A stretch of 64,000 bases of DNA, from assembly GCA_001910725.1 (NCBI GenBank), contig MJGA01000007.1:930001-994000 (forward strand), given 5' to 3'. The DNA comes from Phanerodontia chrysosporium. Its lineage: Eukaryota; Basidiomycota; Agaricomycetes; Polyporales; Phanerochaetaceae. The first letter of the stretch is position 1. Every line of letters begins with the position of its first letter. The translations under genes and the position numbers were made by a program. Shown piece after piece: positions 35,456 to 46,751 of the stretch. The notes beneath the pieces were generated by a model that had not been told where the DNA came from, made no database searches, and saw only the letters and a list, made by a program, of their open reading frames with translations.

Positions 35456-35900
35456 ATGCGTCACATTGCTGCATACCTCCTCCTCCAGATCGGTGGCAAC
35501 GCCTCCCCTTCTGCCGACGACGTCAAGAAGGTCCTCGGTGCCGTCGGCATTGAGGCTGAGGAGGAGCGCCTCGAGAAGCTCATCTCTGAGCTCTCTGGCA
35601 AGGACATCAACCAGGTGCGCTCTGCTGCATTTGCGCGTTGTTGTGAATGTACTGACACCCTCTTCAGCTGATCGCTGAGGGTTCCTCCAAGCTCTCTTCC
35701 GTCCCCTCCGGTGGTGCTGCCGTCTCTGCTGGTGGTGCTGCCGCTGGCGGTGCCGCTCCCGCTGCTGCTGAGGAGAAGGCCGAGGAGAAGAAGAAGGAAG
35801 AGGAGAAGGTCAGTCACCTGAGTACTCTCCGTTGAACTTGATGCTGACTACTTTGCAGGAGGAGTCCGACGACGACATGGGCTTCGGTCTCTTCGACTAA
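35456..35900 (+). CDS. RPP2: 60S acidic ribosomal protein P2
   Basis: Stalk protein that recruits translation factors to the large subunit; 113 residues, exons 35456-35614, 35668-35808, 35859-35900. The N-terminal dimerisation domain reads [14 protein letters not shown] and [18 protein letters not shown]. An Ala/Gly-rich hinge follows, then the charged EEKKKEEEK segment and the C-terminal [10 protein letters not shown], the conserved factor-binding and phosphorylation tail. Length and tail are normal. Introns are phase 0. Confidence 0.97.
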
Positions 35901-37416
35901 AAGCTTCACGTGTATCATGTTAGTACCGCCTGTATAGTGTACCCCCACCCGCGCCAAGGGAACATGATGACCGTTGACGTCTTTTATCTGTACTTTGGTG
36001 TGACGAGCTGCGCCAAACTTTGGTTGATATCAAGTTGCGCTCTGACTCCCGATCCAGGCACTCGACATCGGGTTGCAGACGCTTTCACGGTGATGAGATG
36101 GCCGCCGCCGCCGCTGGGGCCAGTCGCGCAGGGCCGCTGCGGTACCGCGAGGAGGAGGGCGCCAGCATGAATAGTTGGCCAACTGCGCCCGAGGAGGCTT
36201 CGGATCGCGGGATAAACGAAGAGGGAGGTGTGAAACACCAACGAGGGTCGGGCCATCAGTGCAAAAGAGGACGATAGGAGGCAAGTGCGTGGTGCCTGGG
36301 TACGCTGACCGTTTTACGTCAGTATAAAAGGCTTAATGAGTACACTGCCGACGTCGACTTTCAGGGGCTGGAGGAGGATGGTGGTCGCTGTGGGTCGGGC
36401 CAGCTGAGGGGGGCGCGCTCGGGCGGCGTGACCCGCAGCGGGGTGATGGGCAGAAATGAATTGTGTGACAGCGGGAGGGCGAGCGGGGTGCCTTGGGCTT
36501 GAGCCTGGGGGGACCCTGGGCAGCTTCGCGAAGGGCAGGCGGGCGTGGCTGAGCGTGGCTGCGAGCATGGCTGCTGGAGGAGGCTGATTACCGCCGGCTG
36601 GCGGCTTAGCCGACGCTCTGGATCGCCGTCGCCCCGTGCAAGACGATACCGCCGGCATCTGCATTCGTGCGCGGGGCGTTCTTGCCGCGGCTCCGCCGGC
36701 AGCCACACGCCTGATCTGCTGCGCGCTCCCCGGCACACACATCCCCGATATGGCGGCAGCGCTGCAGAGCCCTGCCCGCGCGCGGCCCCCACCCAGCCGT
36801 GCGCTGGCGACCCGCCGGCGGGGAGAAGCATAGGCCAGGGTCTGACATCGCCTGCATGCGTCGCCAGCGTCGCCAGGGCCCGAGAAACGCGGCGGCGCGG
36901 CCGTGGGAAGGACGCCTTCCGTGCGGGGAGTGCGAGAAAGCGAGCGGCGTGGGGGCGTGACGCGGCGGCGTGACACCGGGGGGCGGAGGGCTCGCCCGTG
37001 TGATTGGCCTGATGCCGGTTATATCCGCGCCGTTTATTGTGCAGGTGTCACAGGAAAGGAAGCCGACGAGCTGTCACTACGCGCGTACAGCTCGTGCGCT
37101 TATGCATCCTTCGTTCGGCTCCCTGTCTTCTCCTGCACCGATTCTTAAAGTCCCCGCCGGCATCCCCACCCTTTCCTCCCCCTCCCCTCTCCCGTCGTCG
37201 AGCCCTGCCGCGCCCTCGCCGCCGCCGCGCACCGTCCGCTCGCGCATACATCCTTCCACGCGCACCGTCGCGCTCGCCACCTTGCCATCCCGCGCCGGAC
37301 AGTCTCGTCCCGCGCATATACGGACCAGTGCAGCCCAGACTTGGTCTGTCTTCCAACCCCCGCCGCGCCCGTCTCAGCTGACCACCCGTGCGGGTTCAAA
37401 CAGCGAGCATCTGCGC
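35901..37416. other. Intergenic, GC-rich, upstream of a Zn2Cys6 regulator
   Basis: 1,516 bp. The part from about 36360 to 37000 is very GC-rich and so carries long open frames in several registers on both strands; these show compositional bias rather than domains. A pyrimidine-rich leader (about 37140-37220) precedes the regulator gene. It probably holds a long promoter and 5' leader. Confidence 0.5.
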
Positions 37417-40280
37417 ATGATCGCCATGTCCTCGCTCGAGACACCCAAGGGACCCAACGATCCGTCTGCGCCCACCTTTGTTAAAGGTGGCAAGCGCAAA
37501 CGGCTGAGCAAGGTATGCGACGCGGGCACCCAGAGTCCAACGCTCACTCGCTCACGCTTTCCCATCCGTTTCCAGGCCTGCGATGCTTGCCACAAGAGCA
37601 AGCGCCGCTGCGACGGAACCGGTGAGTGCCCTGCCCTTTCCCTTCTCGACCGCGCCGCTGCTAGACTCACATGGTTTAGCCCCGTGCAGCAATTGGTAGG
37701 CGCTTCCGCTTGCGCTCTGCGTACCGCATTGGCTCACCATCACAAACTTTCGCCGCAGTTTCTTTGCCTCGAAAGAGTGCACCTACACTGACTCCTCCGG
37801 CCGGCCCGTTCCCGCCCCACGCACCAACGCCAATCAGGACAGGGTGCTGCCCGCTCGGATATCAACCGGATATGCGAGCACGTCCGCATCAGCTGAGAGC
37901 ACCGCAGGCATCCGTCGGCATGCGGAGCTCGACACCGCGGCCAAGCGTGTCAAGCCGGAGACATCTCCCAGCATGGCCTCGGCTAGCAGTTCGTCGCCAA
38001 GTGCGGACTCGGGACACGATTCCCCATTAAGCTCGCTCGATCCCGTCACCCAACTGCAGCTAATTGAGCGTGAGTCCGTCGTCGCCAAGTGTCCCGTGCG
38101 CCGCATGACCTCATCAACCTGACAGTCTTCTTCGCGCATTGCAATCCCCACCGGCTGATCATTCACAAGCCGTCCTTCTCTGCGTCGCTGACACATGAAC
38201 GGGTCCCGCAGTACTTGATTCTCGCCGTGTGTGCACTGGCGGCACCGTGGTGCAAAGAGCTCACGAGCGCGGCTCCAATGCCCCGCCTCGCGGGCGTGCC
38301 GTTTTTCCAGGAGGCCGTCAACTTGATGTTCGACGCCTCCGGCCGGCTGCTGAGTGAACCGTGCCTGGCGACGGCGCAGGCGCTGTGTCTTCTGGAAATG
38401 CACGAGATAGCGGCCTCGCACTCGTGGACAAAGCACTATCGGTACTTTGGTAAGTTCAAAATCACTAAGCTTCCGATTCGGTCGGTCCTGATCGCTTCTC
38501 TTCATCAACTTCGCGACTTCCAAATTCCACCCGCCTTGTCCCGCAAACGTGGCAACCGCGTGATCCCGCCTGTCAGACCTCGCTCTCAAGGTCCTCGAAG
38601 ACGCCCTCGATGTCCACAGGGTCGATAGCCAGTCCCCTACTCCAGGCCTCTCGCCCATCGAGGCCCGCCAGTACAACATCGAACGCGAATGCACCCGCCG
38701 CTGCTTCTGGCTTATCCAGAGCATGGAGTGGGTCAATGGCATCTACACCTACCGCCAAATGCGCCCGCGCAGCGTCGAGCTCGCCCGCATCCTTCCGCTT
38801 CCCGTAGACGAGAACTCCTTCGAGCTTGGGCGGACGCAGCCTCCCGGTAAGTAGAATTGTTGCCACCGCGATGCCCGCTGCTTACCCTTGTCTGTCGCGA
38901 ATCGCCGCTGCATCGCCTCACAGAATTTTTGCACATACCGGCGCCGCGTAGCAAGATGGCGTCACAGTTTGGTCATGTGTGTCGTGTGCTGTCCATGTAC
39001 CACACACTCGAGACCATCATTGGTGAGTACGGCATCTGTGCCACCCTTAACAAGGCACACGGGCTGATCCTCATCGTGCCTTGTGCCTGGCAGCCACCAA
39101 GCCCATGGAGGCTCGCCCGCCGGCACTGGCTGCCTGTCGAGAAGCGGTCCAGGTTCGTACTTGGTCCCTGTCGACTTGTCGCAGTGCCGCTGATCGCATC
39201 TGTTCCAATGTCAGACCTGGGTCTCCTCGCTTCCGGACGAGCTGCGGTTCTCGCCGGAAACGCTCGAAAAACAGATTGAGATGTTTGCCACGAGTGTCAA
39301 CACGGGCGTATGGTGCTATCTGTTCATCCACACGCTCCACCCGTGCTTGCATCTTGACTTGACGGATGTGGGTCGCCTGCGTGCCTTCGGCTCCGCACGC
39401 TGCTCCGTACTCACACGCTTTGGCAGGCCGAGGGAAGAATCCATGAGGAGCCCCTCGGATGGGTCAGGGACCAGCTAAACCAGGTGTTCAAGGCGACCGG
39501 CACGCGCGCCAAGAATACGATATTATGTGAGCCAGACTTTTTGCGTCCTTTTTCCCGTTTCTCACATTGGAAATTGCTCAGCGGCGTGCACAATATGGGT
39601 AAGAGCACTTGATGTCCGCAGTACGATAGCGACCGCAGTTCTAACGCCGTCTCTGCATGCAGACGTACAGCAAGTACTTCCCGAACGACCCGCTCGTGCA
39701 GGAGTGGGACAACGAGTTCGAGAAACTCTGGGGCTTCCGTGTCACCGTCGTCGCGGATCAGTGGCGCAAGACACAGAGCGAGCAGCAAGCGCAAATTGGA
39801 CGCACGTACCCGGTCGAGGGTGTGTCGCAGACGCACGGTAGTCCCGCGTTTCAGAGCGCGTCGTCGCACTCGTCGCCGACGTCGCAACACGCATCAACGA
39901 TACGCTCGCCGTCGTCCTCCACCCGTGGGTCGCCGCGCGACCGGCACAGCATCGTCGACCTCCACGCCGCGGCTCGCCAGCAGTCGCACCAGCACCCGTC
40001 CCCGCCGCAGCACTACGAGCAGCCGCACGATTCGATGCGCACCGAGCACCTGCATCCGCGCACACTCCAGCCGCAGCAGTCGCTCCCGTCGCTCAAGGCG
40101 AGCGGGCTCCTCGACAACTGGCGGCCGCCGACGGAGGCGTTCGCGCAGGCCGTCTCGATTTCGGGACAGAATACGGGAGGGATGCTCCCGAGCCCGCATG
40201 CCATGAGCCAGCCGTCGTCGGCCTCCGGGCACAGCCCGACGGGCATGTCCTGGCGGCGCGAAGGGCAGTCCCCCATCTAA
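37417..40280 (+). CDS. Zn2Cys6 (binuclear cluster) transcription factor with fungal-specific regulatory domain
   Basis: 702 residues in 12 exons: 37417-37512, 37576-37621, 37680-37695, 37759-38069, 38126-38449, 38577-38846, 38924-39022, 39094-39152, 39215-39367, 39427-39526, 39582-39598, 39663-40280. The zinc cluster follows a basic GGKRKRLSK and reads ACDACHKSKRRCDGT, APCSNC and ECTYTD, giving six Cys over three coding exons, one only 16 nt. The middle region (FFAHCNPHRLIIHKPSF, RECTRRCFWLIQSMEW, HPCLHLDL) fits the fungal-specific transcription factor domain. The C-terminus is low-complexity. A second in-frame ATG at 37426 is an alternative start. Target genes cannot be inferred. Confidence 0.9.
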
Positions 40281-41398
40281 ATGTTCAACACGAAGCTCCG
40301 CGCTTTTGCTCCGCTGCATTCGGGTGTGTAAATCCCCCGATGCGGGCTCCTTAAACACAACGTATCTTACTAGTGCCATACTACCCGTGTGCCCTGCCGT
40401 CTCCCTCTATATCATACTCGCCCCACACCGTACTCACCCCGCTCGCATCCGTGTCGTCTCTGTCGGTCGCTGCTCATGCTCTCCCCAGTCTCCGCAGTCC
40501 CTGTTGTGAATAGCTGTATTTCTACTCTCTCCCCCTTTCGTCTTCTTCCCCGTGCGCGTTTTGCAGCTTGCTTGGGTCATCTGGGTGCTGGTCCGTGTCG
40601 ATGGCTGTGGTTCGTTTGCTCACTCTTAGTGGTCGTCCTTCGGTTAATCGCTCCCCCCTCTCGCGCTTTCCGTGTTGTAGTACGCATGTTCCGCATCGTG
40701 CGCGTTTTCAGCGCGTTCGCCGTTGTACATACTATCCCGCTGGCTTTCGATGCAATCGATTATTACGTCGTTATACATCAAGCACGAGTGGTGGCAGTAG
40801 AAGGTCCAACAACGTGTGTTCCTCAACTTAGAATGCTAAATGCGCCGCTCTGCGGTGCGGGACCTTTGTCAGTGTGATGACATGGCAGGGTAAAATCCCC
40901 TGGCTAGCATCTGGCCGGTCTTCGGTCAGCAATAGAGTTTCGCAACTAGGGTGAGGACCCTTTCTGCACCTCGGCGATGATATTATCGCTACCCCAATTG
41001 CGGCCGAAAATGCATGAGATTCTGGTGAGTCACATATCGCGAGGGCACACCACCAACAGCACGGCAGCAAAAAGCACAGCCTCTCTGCATGCCGAGATAA
41101 CATGCGCTCCGCGCGCTGACATCGATGTCTGCATTTCCGGGGGTTCGCAGTCCGGAGTGGTGGTGTACCTTGTAAAGAACGGGCTAGAAAGGCACGAGCT
41201 GTCCGGCGGGAGAACAACGCTTCGCAGACGGTGTGCCTTGCCCCTGGAAATGGATCGACAGGCCGCAGGGGTGCGTAATGGTACAGAATTGATATTGAGT
41301 CCGTGTTTCCATGACTAAAGACAGCTGCTGGGTATGTTGCGCACTACACGCGTCGGAATACAGGCGCATGGGTTGTGGGTGCGCGCGGTGGGACGCAT
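40281..41398. other. Intergenic, convergent
   Basis: 1,118 bp between the 3' ends of the regulator gene and VMA10. It starts with a long pyrimidine-rich 3' tail. No gene recognised. Confidence 0.5.
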
Positions 41399-41938
41399 CT
41401 ACTCGCGCGGGACGAGGTTCCGGTGCAGCTCGGGCGTGATGAGGGTGACGCGGTCGAGGAGCTTCTTGACCACGGCGTCCTTGCTCTGCGCGTACTGCTG
41501 CGCGATCTCGGCCTTCTTGACCTCGGTCTCCTTGTCGATGGCGGCCTGCACGGTCTGCGTGTTGCCGGCGTGCTGCAGGTGCGGGCGGGTGCGTCAGCGG
41601 CTGCGCGCGCCGGCGCGCACGGGGAGGGACGCACCGACGCCTCGAAGGCCCTGAACTCCTCCTCCTTGAACTTGCGGTACTCGTCGATCTCCTTCTGTGC
41701 TTCCGTCCGCGCGTCCTTGAGCTTCTTCACCCGGTCTGTGCGCCATGAGGGTGAGGCTGCGTGATGGAGCGAGCACGAGAGCACCTACAGTCTCGCGCCT
41801 GCTGCACGACCTTGGCTGCCTCCTTCTCAGCCTCGAGAAGAGTCTGGATACTCTGGGATTGCTGCGCAGCCTGAGGTTTCGCGCACCCCGTAAGTGTTAC
41901 ATGCCTTGATGTGCCTCAGCAGCTGCTGCACGCACCAT
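41399..41938 (-). CDS. VMA10: V-type H+-ATPase subunit G
   Basis: Peripheral stalk subunit of the vacuolar proton pump, pairing with subunit E; 119 residues, exons 41936-41938, 41789-41870, 41635-41735, 41399-41572. The protein is a single long helix: QSIQTLLEAEKEAAKVVQQA, RVKKLKDARTEAQKEIDEYR, KEEEFRAFEAS, then a C-terminal helix ending PRE. The N-terminal QxIQxLLxAE pattern and total length are those of Vma10. The first coding exon is the ATG alone, followed directly by GTGCGT; the next exon starts AAQQSQ. Divergent from PTA1. Confidence 0.95.
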
Positions 41939-42292
41939 GGTCACTGTACCAATGTAGCTTGGTTTGAAACTCCGCAGGACGTCATGACCTCATTTACTTA
42001 CCTGTCTCCTGCGGCTTACTTGCTTGCTCTTACTCGTCAACAAATTTACTTACTGCACTTGTTACACGCTCGTTGACCCTGTTTGACCCATCACTTACTG
42101 ACGCCTGTCTGTTGTACCGGCTGCGACTTTCTTCCGCGACGCTGCTATTCTTCTCTCCGAGCCCAAACTCGCCACTGCACGCTGCATTACGGGGTCTCGT
42201 GCACGAGCTCTGTCCGGTCCTAAGAGAGCGATATATCTCTCACCACCGTACAACAGACACCCTGGCAAGAAGCGTGACGCGAGCCAGGTGAA
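41939..42292. promoter_or_regulatory. Divergent promoter region of VMA10 and PTA1
   Basis: 354 bp between start codons on opposite strands; AT-rich and pyrimidine-rich blocks, no named site identified. Confidence 0.5.
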
Positions 42293-45200
42293 ATGGCGAC
42301 TCCGAGCAACCCTGTGGACCCACTGCAGCAGCTTTCCGCCGCCCTCGCTGCCCCAGCCGACTCCAAGGACCAAGCGGACCTGCTCGCAACGCTGCGCGAG
42401 TCCCTCGAGGCGTACCCGAACCCGATACCCATCCTGTGCACGACCCTCATCAAGACCGTGTCTGGTGCGGGCGACTCGCTGCTCAAGAGATGGGTCCTCG
42501 ACCTGCTGCACTTTGCCATATGCCGCTCGAACTTGAGTCTGGAGGCACGCACTCAGCGTGCGTCTCATCCCTAAGCATTCCGAAAGTCTGATCTTTTGAC
42601 CGGTGTGCACACAGTGGCCATGAACGCGCTTGACACTCTGGCGGGGCTCATTCACGACGCGAACGTGAACACCGTAAAGGTCACTGTTCAGTGTTTCGCT
42701 ACCGTATACCCTCTACTCTTCCGCAAAATGTACGCTACAGCCCAAGATCCTGAATATATTTCATTGCTTATATGCGTGGGACCTCCGTCCAGGTGCACTC
42801 AGCGCAACATGCAACAACAATGGGACCTATTGGCGCAGACAAAAGCCAGAATCCTCGATTTTGTGTGGTCGCCACATGCACCCGCTGGTGTAAAGATATC
42901 TGCAGTCAAGTTCATGCAGCGGGTCATTCTCGTCCAGACAAGAGGCCCCAGCGATCCCCGAGTAAGCCACCCTTCACTTCGCCGGGGCGTGTGACTAAAC
43001 GTCTTGCTTGTTATAGCTGCAGAAGAAGGATGACCCTAGCATCAGCATGTTGCCTGCTGACCACCCGTTCATGTCCGCCGCCGCTCTTGAGGCAGAAGGA
43101 GCAAAACTACTGGAAGGCATCATCACTATTCTATACACCAGCTCGTGAGTCCTCCCGTCTCCTGCTGATGAGACATGCTAGAACATTGCTCCAGGAACCC
43201 GGACATCTTGTCTGCTATCTTGAACAGTTGGGCAAACTTTGTGAAGCAGCGGCCTGCGTTTGTCGAGCTTGTCGTCCAAACGCTCACTTCTTGGGCTCCA
43301 AACGAGAAACTCCAGGCACTGTCTGCGACGAGCGTGAAAAGCGTGGAGAAAGCGGTCAAGATTCTTTTGACTCATATCTTACGGTGCGTGAGCAATTCTC
43401 TCTACGTCCAAACCAAACTCACTGGAGGCATAGCTCCCCCCAAGGCCAGCCATGGGCTCCTCAAATTCAAGCTGCTCTGCAGACGCAAGCCGCGCGTATG
43501 AAGGCTGCAGAAGAGGAGAAGCTGCGCAGGGCTGAGCGCAAGCGGCCGTCGACGTCCCCCACGCCTGAAGCTCCAGACGCGAAACGTCCCAAACTCGAAC
43601 CGGACGCTGATGCCGCGGCATCGGCGACATTCCTATCGACCTTCGACTTCACAACGCTGCCCGCGTCGCTCGTTACAGACCTCATCGTCGCGAACTTGCA
43701 GGCCTTCTCGGAGCAGGTATTCGTCGATATGGTGCAGGCGTACCGCCAAGGTCGAGCAGGTGGTGCACCTGCATTCGCACCACCCGCAGGGCCGTCTGTC
43801 AAGCAAGTAACCCCACAGCCGGCAAATGGCACCCCGATACCGACTGGCCCGAGAGCGATGACCAGACCCACGATCCCTGTCGCGCCGCCGCCAGAATACA
43901 AGTCCGTCACGCCTGTGCCCCGCGACGTTCGGGAGTCTAGCGAGATACGGTCCATGTCGCGGTCTCCACCTGGGACCCCGCCACCGCCGTCGATGAAGGA
44001 GGAAGAGCCGGTCGATCCGCTGAAGATGGACATCGATGAGGAGGAGATCGAGTTTGAGCCTGAGCGACTGAATCAGGAGCTGTCAGGTGGGCAGGGAGCT
44101 GCGGCCCAGGACGAGCTCGCGATGGACCAGGAAATGGACTTGGTGATAGACCTCGAAGACTTCAAACTCCCGCCCCCAAAGGAGCTCTCAGAGGATGCCC
44201 GCGATGCTCTTATCAACAGTTCGTTGGTGCGAATATGGGAGGGCGCAAAGGACCTGCAGGTCGTAGATCTGGGGCTCGATGAGGCACCTGGTATCGCCGC
44301 GTCCGACATGTGGATGCTCCTGCTCGTACGCCTCGTCACACGTGTCGTCGACCCTGCTATGCTCGACAAGAGTGAGAAGAATGAGGACGAGATGGTCGTA
44401 GAGGATGGTGCACTTGTGTCAGATCTCTATTCGCACCAGGACAGACTGCGCCAAACGCTTTGCGAGTACATCATGGAAGACTTCTCTGGACGGTCAGAAA
44501 TCATCACTTCACCTTGTGCACGGATGTTTAGCTTTACTTTCTATGCAGGATACGGCTTGCAACTACATGGATGAACGAGGAGTGGTATAACGACCAGATT
44601 CGGACTCAGGCAGAGCCAAACTGGGTATGCTTTTCCAGACGACTTCGAGTCTAATCTACTCACGACACGACTTCAGGCTCCGAACTACGAGACTTGGTTG
44701 AACCAAGTGGTGGCCGCATATCAAACTCATCTGGATAACAGGGACCGGACCTTTTCGCGTTTCCTCCTGGATCTACCACATGTACCCTCAGACATCATGA
44801 GTCTTTTGCGCGAGATGTGTGTGGAGCCAGACCGGTGAGTACAGTTGTCGCGGACGACGCCGAGTAACTGATGTCTTGTGCAGGAGACAAGTCGGTTTCG
44901 CTGCTCTGCGGGAATTTGTGACGCAACGACCGTCTTTGAGATCGGAAGCCATGACCATGCTATTAGAGCTTACGACTCATCCAGGTGAGTACTATCATAT
45001 CTTCATGAGGTGACCATAGTCTAACGGTTCACTTAGACAAGGTCACCCGTGGAGCTGCGATCAATACTGTGAAGCGGTGGTTACCGGATGCTGAGCCGAT
45101 GGCCAGTATGATTCGGGACTTTGCTTTACAACTTCTCCGACGGTTGCAGTCAAGACCAAAGCCTGAGAAGGTGGAGGAGGTACCTGCTAACGGCGAAGAA

Positions 45201-46659
45201 GGCGAGAACATGGAGGATGGCCAGCTCCCACAGGAAGACCTCATCCAGACGCCGTATCTTCCGGAACAACTAGAGCTTCCTGCGCAAAGCGACCAAGTCC
45301 TGCAACATCTCGAGCTGCTATTCGCTCTATCAACCAAGGTGCCTGAGTTTCTCGATGAGTGAGTATCATTACGGATTCATTTTCATCCTTCGCTAACTAG
45401 AAGTAGGGTATTTGCGGCCTACGGCGGAATGGAAGAGACGGTGCAGGAGACCATACAGCAGCTCATTACACCTCTCATCCGGGCTCTGGGTCCTTCGCAT
45501 GGCAAGCTGCTCACTCTGCTGAGAACGTTCCCACCAGGCGCAGAGTCGCTGGCACTTCGGGTGCTCACTATCTTCACGGAGACTGCACGACCCAGCGCAC
45601 AGCTAGTGGCACTTGTCAAGAGTCTCATCGCCGAGCGAGATCTGGACGCACGGTTCCTCATACCTATCATTGCGGAGATGGACAAGGTGCGCGGTGGCAA
45701 TTTCTTTGAATGTGTGGTCCAGACGCCCCATACTCACACTGGCAAATTTCGTGCGTGTAGGCGGACATCTTACGGCATCTCCCCCGCATCGTGTCGATCC
45801 TCAACGGGAAGCCCGAGCCCAAGAACCTGGTCAGATCTGTATTCAGCTCCGTCGTGACCGCCCCGCCCCAGGGCTTCGGTAGCGTCAGCTCGAATCTGCC
45901 GCGGGTGCGGCAAAGCGAACTTCTCACCCCTGCCGAACTCATGGTGCTTCTGCACGAGTCCGAAAAGGAAATTGGCCTCAAGGCCGCGATTGAAGGTGGG
46001 TTCACGGCCAGCGGCCTTCCCGCGTTTCAAGCTCGCGCTGATCAGTTGAAACTGCTAGCCATTGGGGTGTGCTTCTCCATGACCGACATCTTCCGCTCGG
46101 ACATTCTAGCTGTTGTCATGAACCAGCTAGTGGACGAGCCCGTGCTTCCGACCCTGTTCATGCGTACCGTAAGTCCATCCCAGGGCTCCCGCGGAGGGCC
46201 GTACTTACTAAATTTCGCTCATGCAGGTCATTCAAGCGGTCTCAACATACCGCTCTCTTGTCCCTTCGTCTCCAGCACACTGCTCACGCGACTTATCACG
46301 AAGAAAATCTGGACCGTTGCACCGCTCTGGGAGGGCTTCATCCGCTGCGCGAAGCTTATCGCCCCGCGAGCTTCGGCGCGCTTTTGCAGCTCCCGAAGGA
46401 GCAACTCCGCGAGCTCGTCGACAAGCAGCCGAGCCTCAAGGCCGGTCTCCGCGAGTACGTCACGAAGAAGGCCGGGAACAAGGCGCGCGTTGCGGGTCTG
46501 CTCGATATCTTTGCCGAGGACGGCCCCGAAGGCCAGGGCGCGACCCCAACGCCTGCCAAAAGCGTGGAAGGGAGCCCTGCGCCCGACGCGCCACAGGAAA
46601 GCCCTGCACCGCAACCGCAGAGTATGGACGCCACGCCGACGCCGACGCCGGCGGCATGA
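42293..46659 (+). CDS. PTA1: Symplekin/Pta1, scaffold of mRNA 3'-end processing; two apparent 1-nt losses in the last exon
   Basis: HEAT-repeat scaffold of the cleavage and polyadenylation factor, about 1,234 residues. Thirteen exons: 42293-42557, 42615-42729, 42793-42961, 43017-43144, 43195-43383, 43434-44492, 44549-44624, 44677-44834, 44884-44984, 45037-45358, 45407-45686, 45761-46168, 46227-46659. The N-terminal helical repeats (for example WVLDLLHFAICRSN, LSAILNSWANFVKQRP) are followed by a charged linker with KRPKLEPDAD. The C-terminal symplekin domain includes KPEPKNLVRSVF, ELMVLLHESEKEIGL and TRLITKKIWTVAPLWEGF. The last exon is two bases short of closing: a C seems missing near 46261 and a G near 46367. 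Everything upstream closes. These look like sequence errors, since both flanks are conserved. Confidence 0.9.
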
Positions 46660-46751
46660 GATGTGATATTACAGATTTACAACCGTGGACTGTAGAGCTA
46701 CAGAGTACTTTTAATGCATCATATATTGGTATCACCCAAGCAAATATAAGA

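Noticed and set aside
36314..36976. Long open frames on both strands
   Set aside because: The region is very GC-rich, so stop codons are scarce in all frames; the peptides are Arg/Pro/Ala-rich without domains.
38069..38126. Frameshift in the first Zn2Cys6 regulator
   Set aside because: A canonical 56-nt intron (GTGAGT to CTGACAG) explains the frame change exactly.
42729..42793. PTA1 exons 2 and 3 as one continuous exon
   Set aside because: The frame is open, but a GTACGC to CCAG intron in matching phase removes a stretch that does not look like symplekin.
42772..44574. 600-codon continuous frame through the PTA1 locus
   Set aside because: It runs through introns. Only the part from 43434 is coding; upstream exons use other frames and match symplekin.
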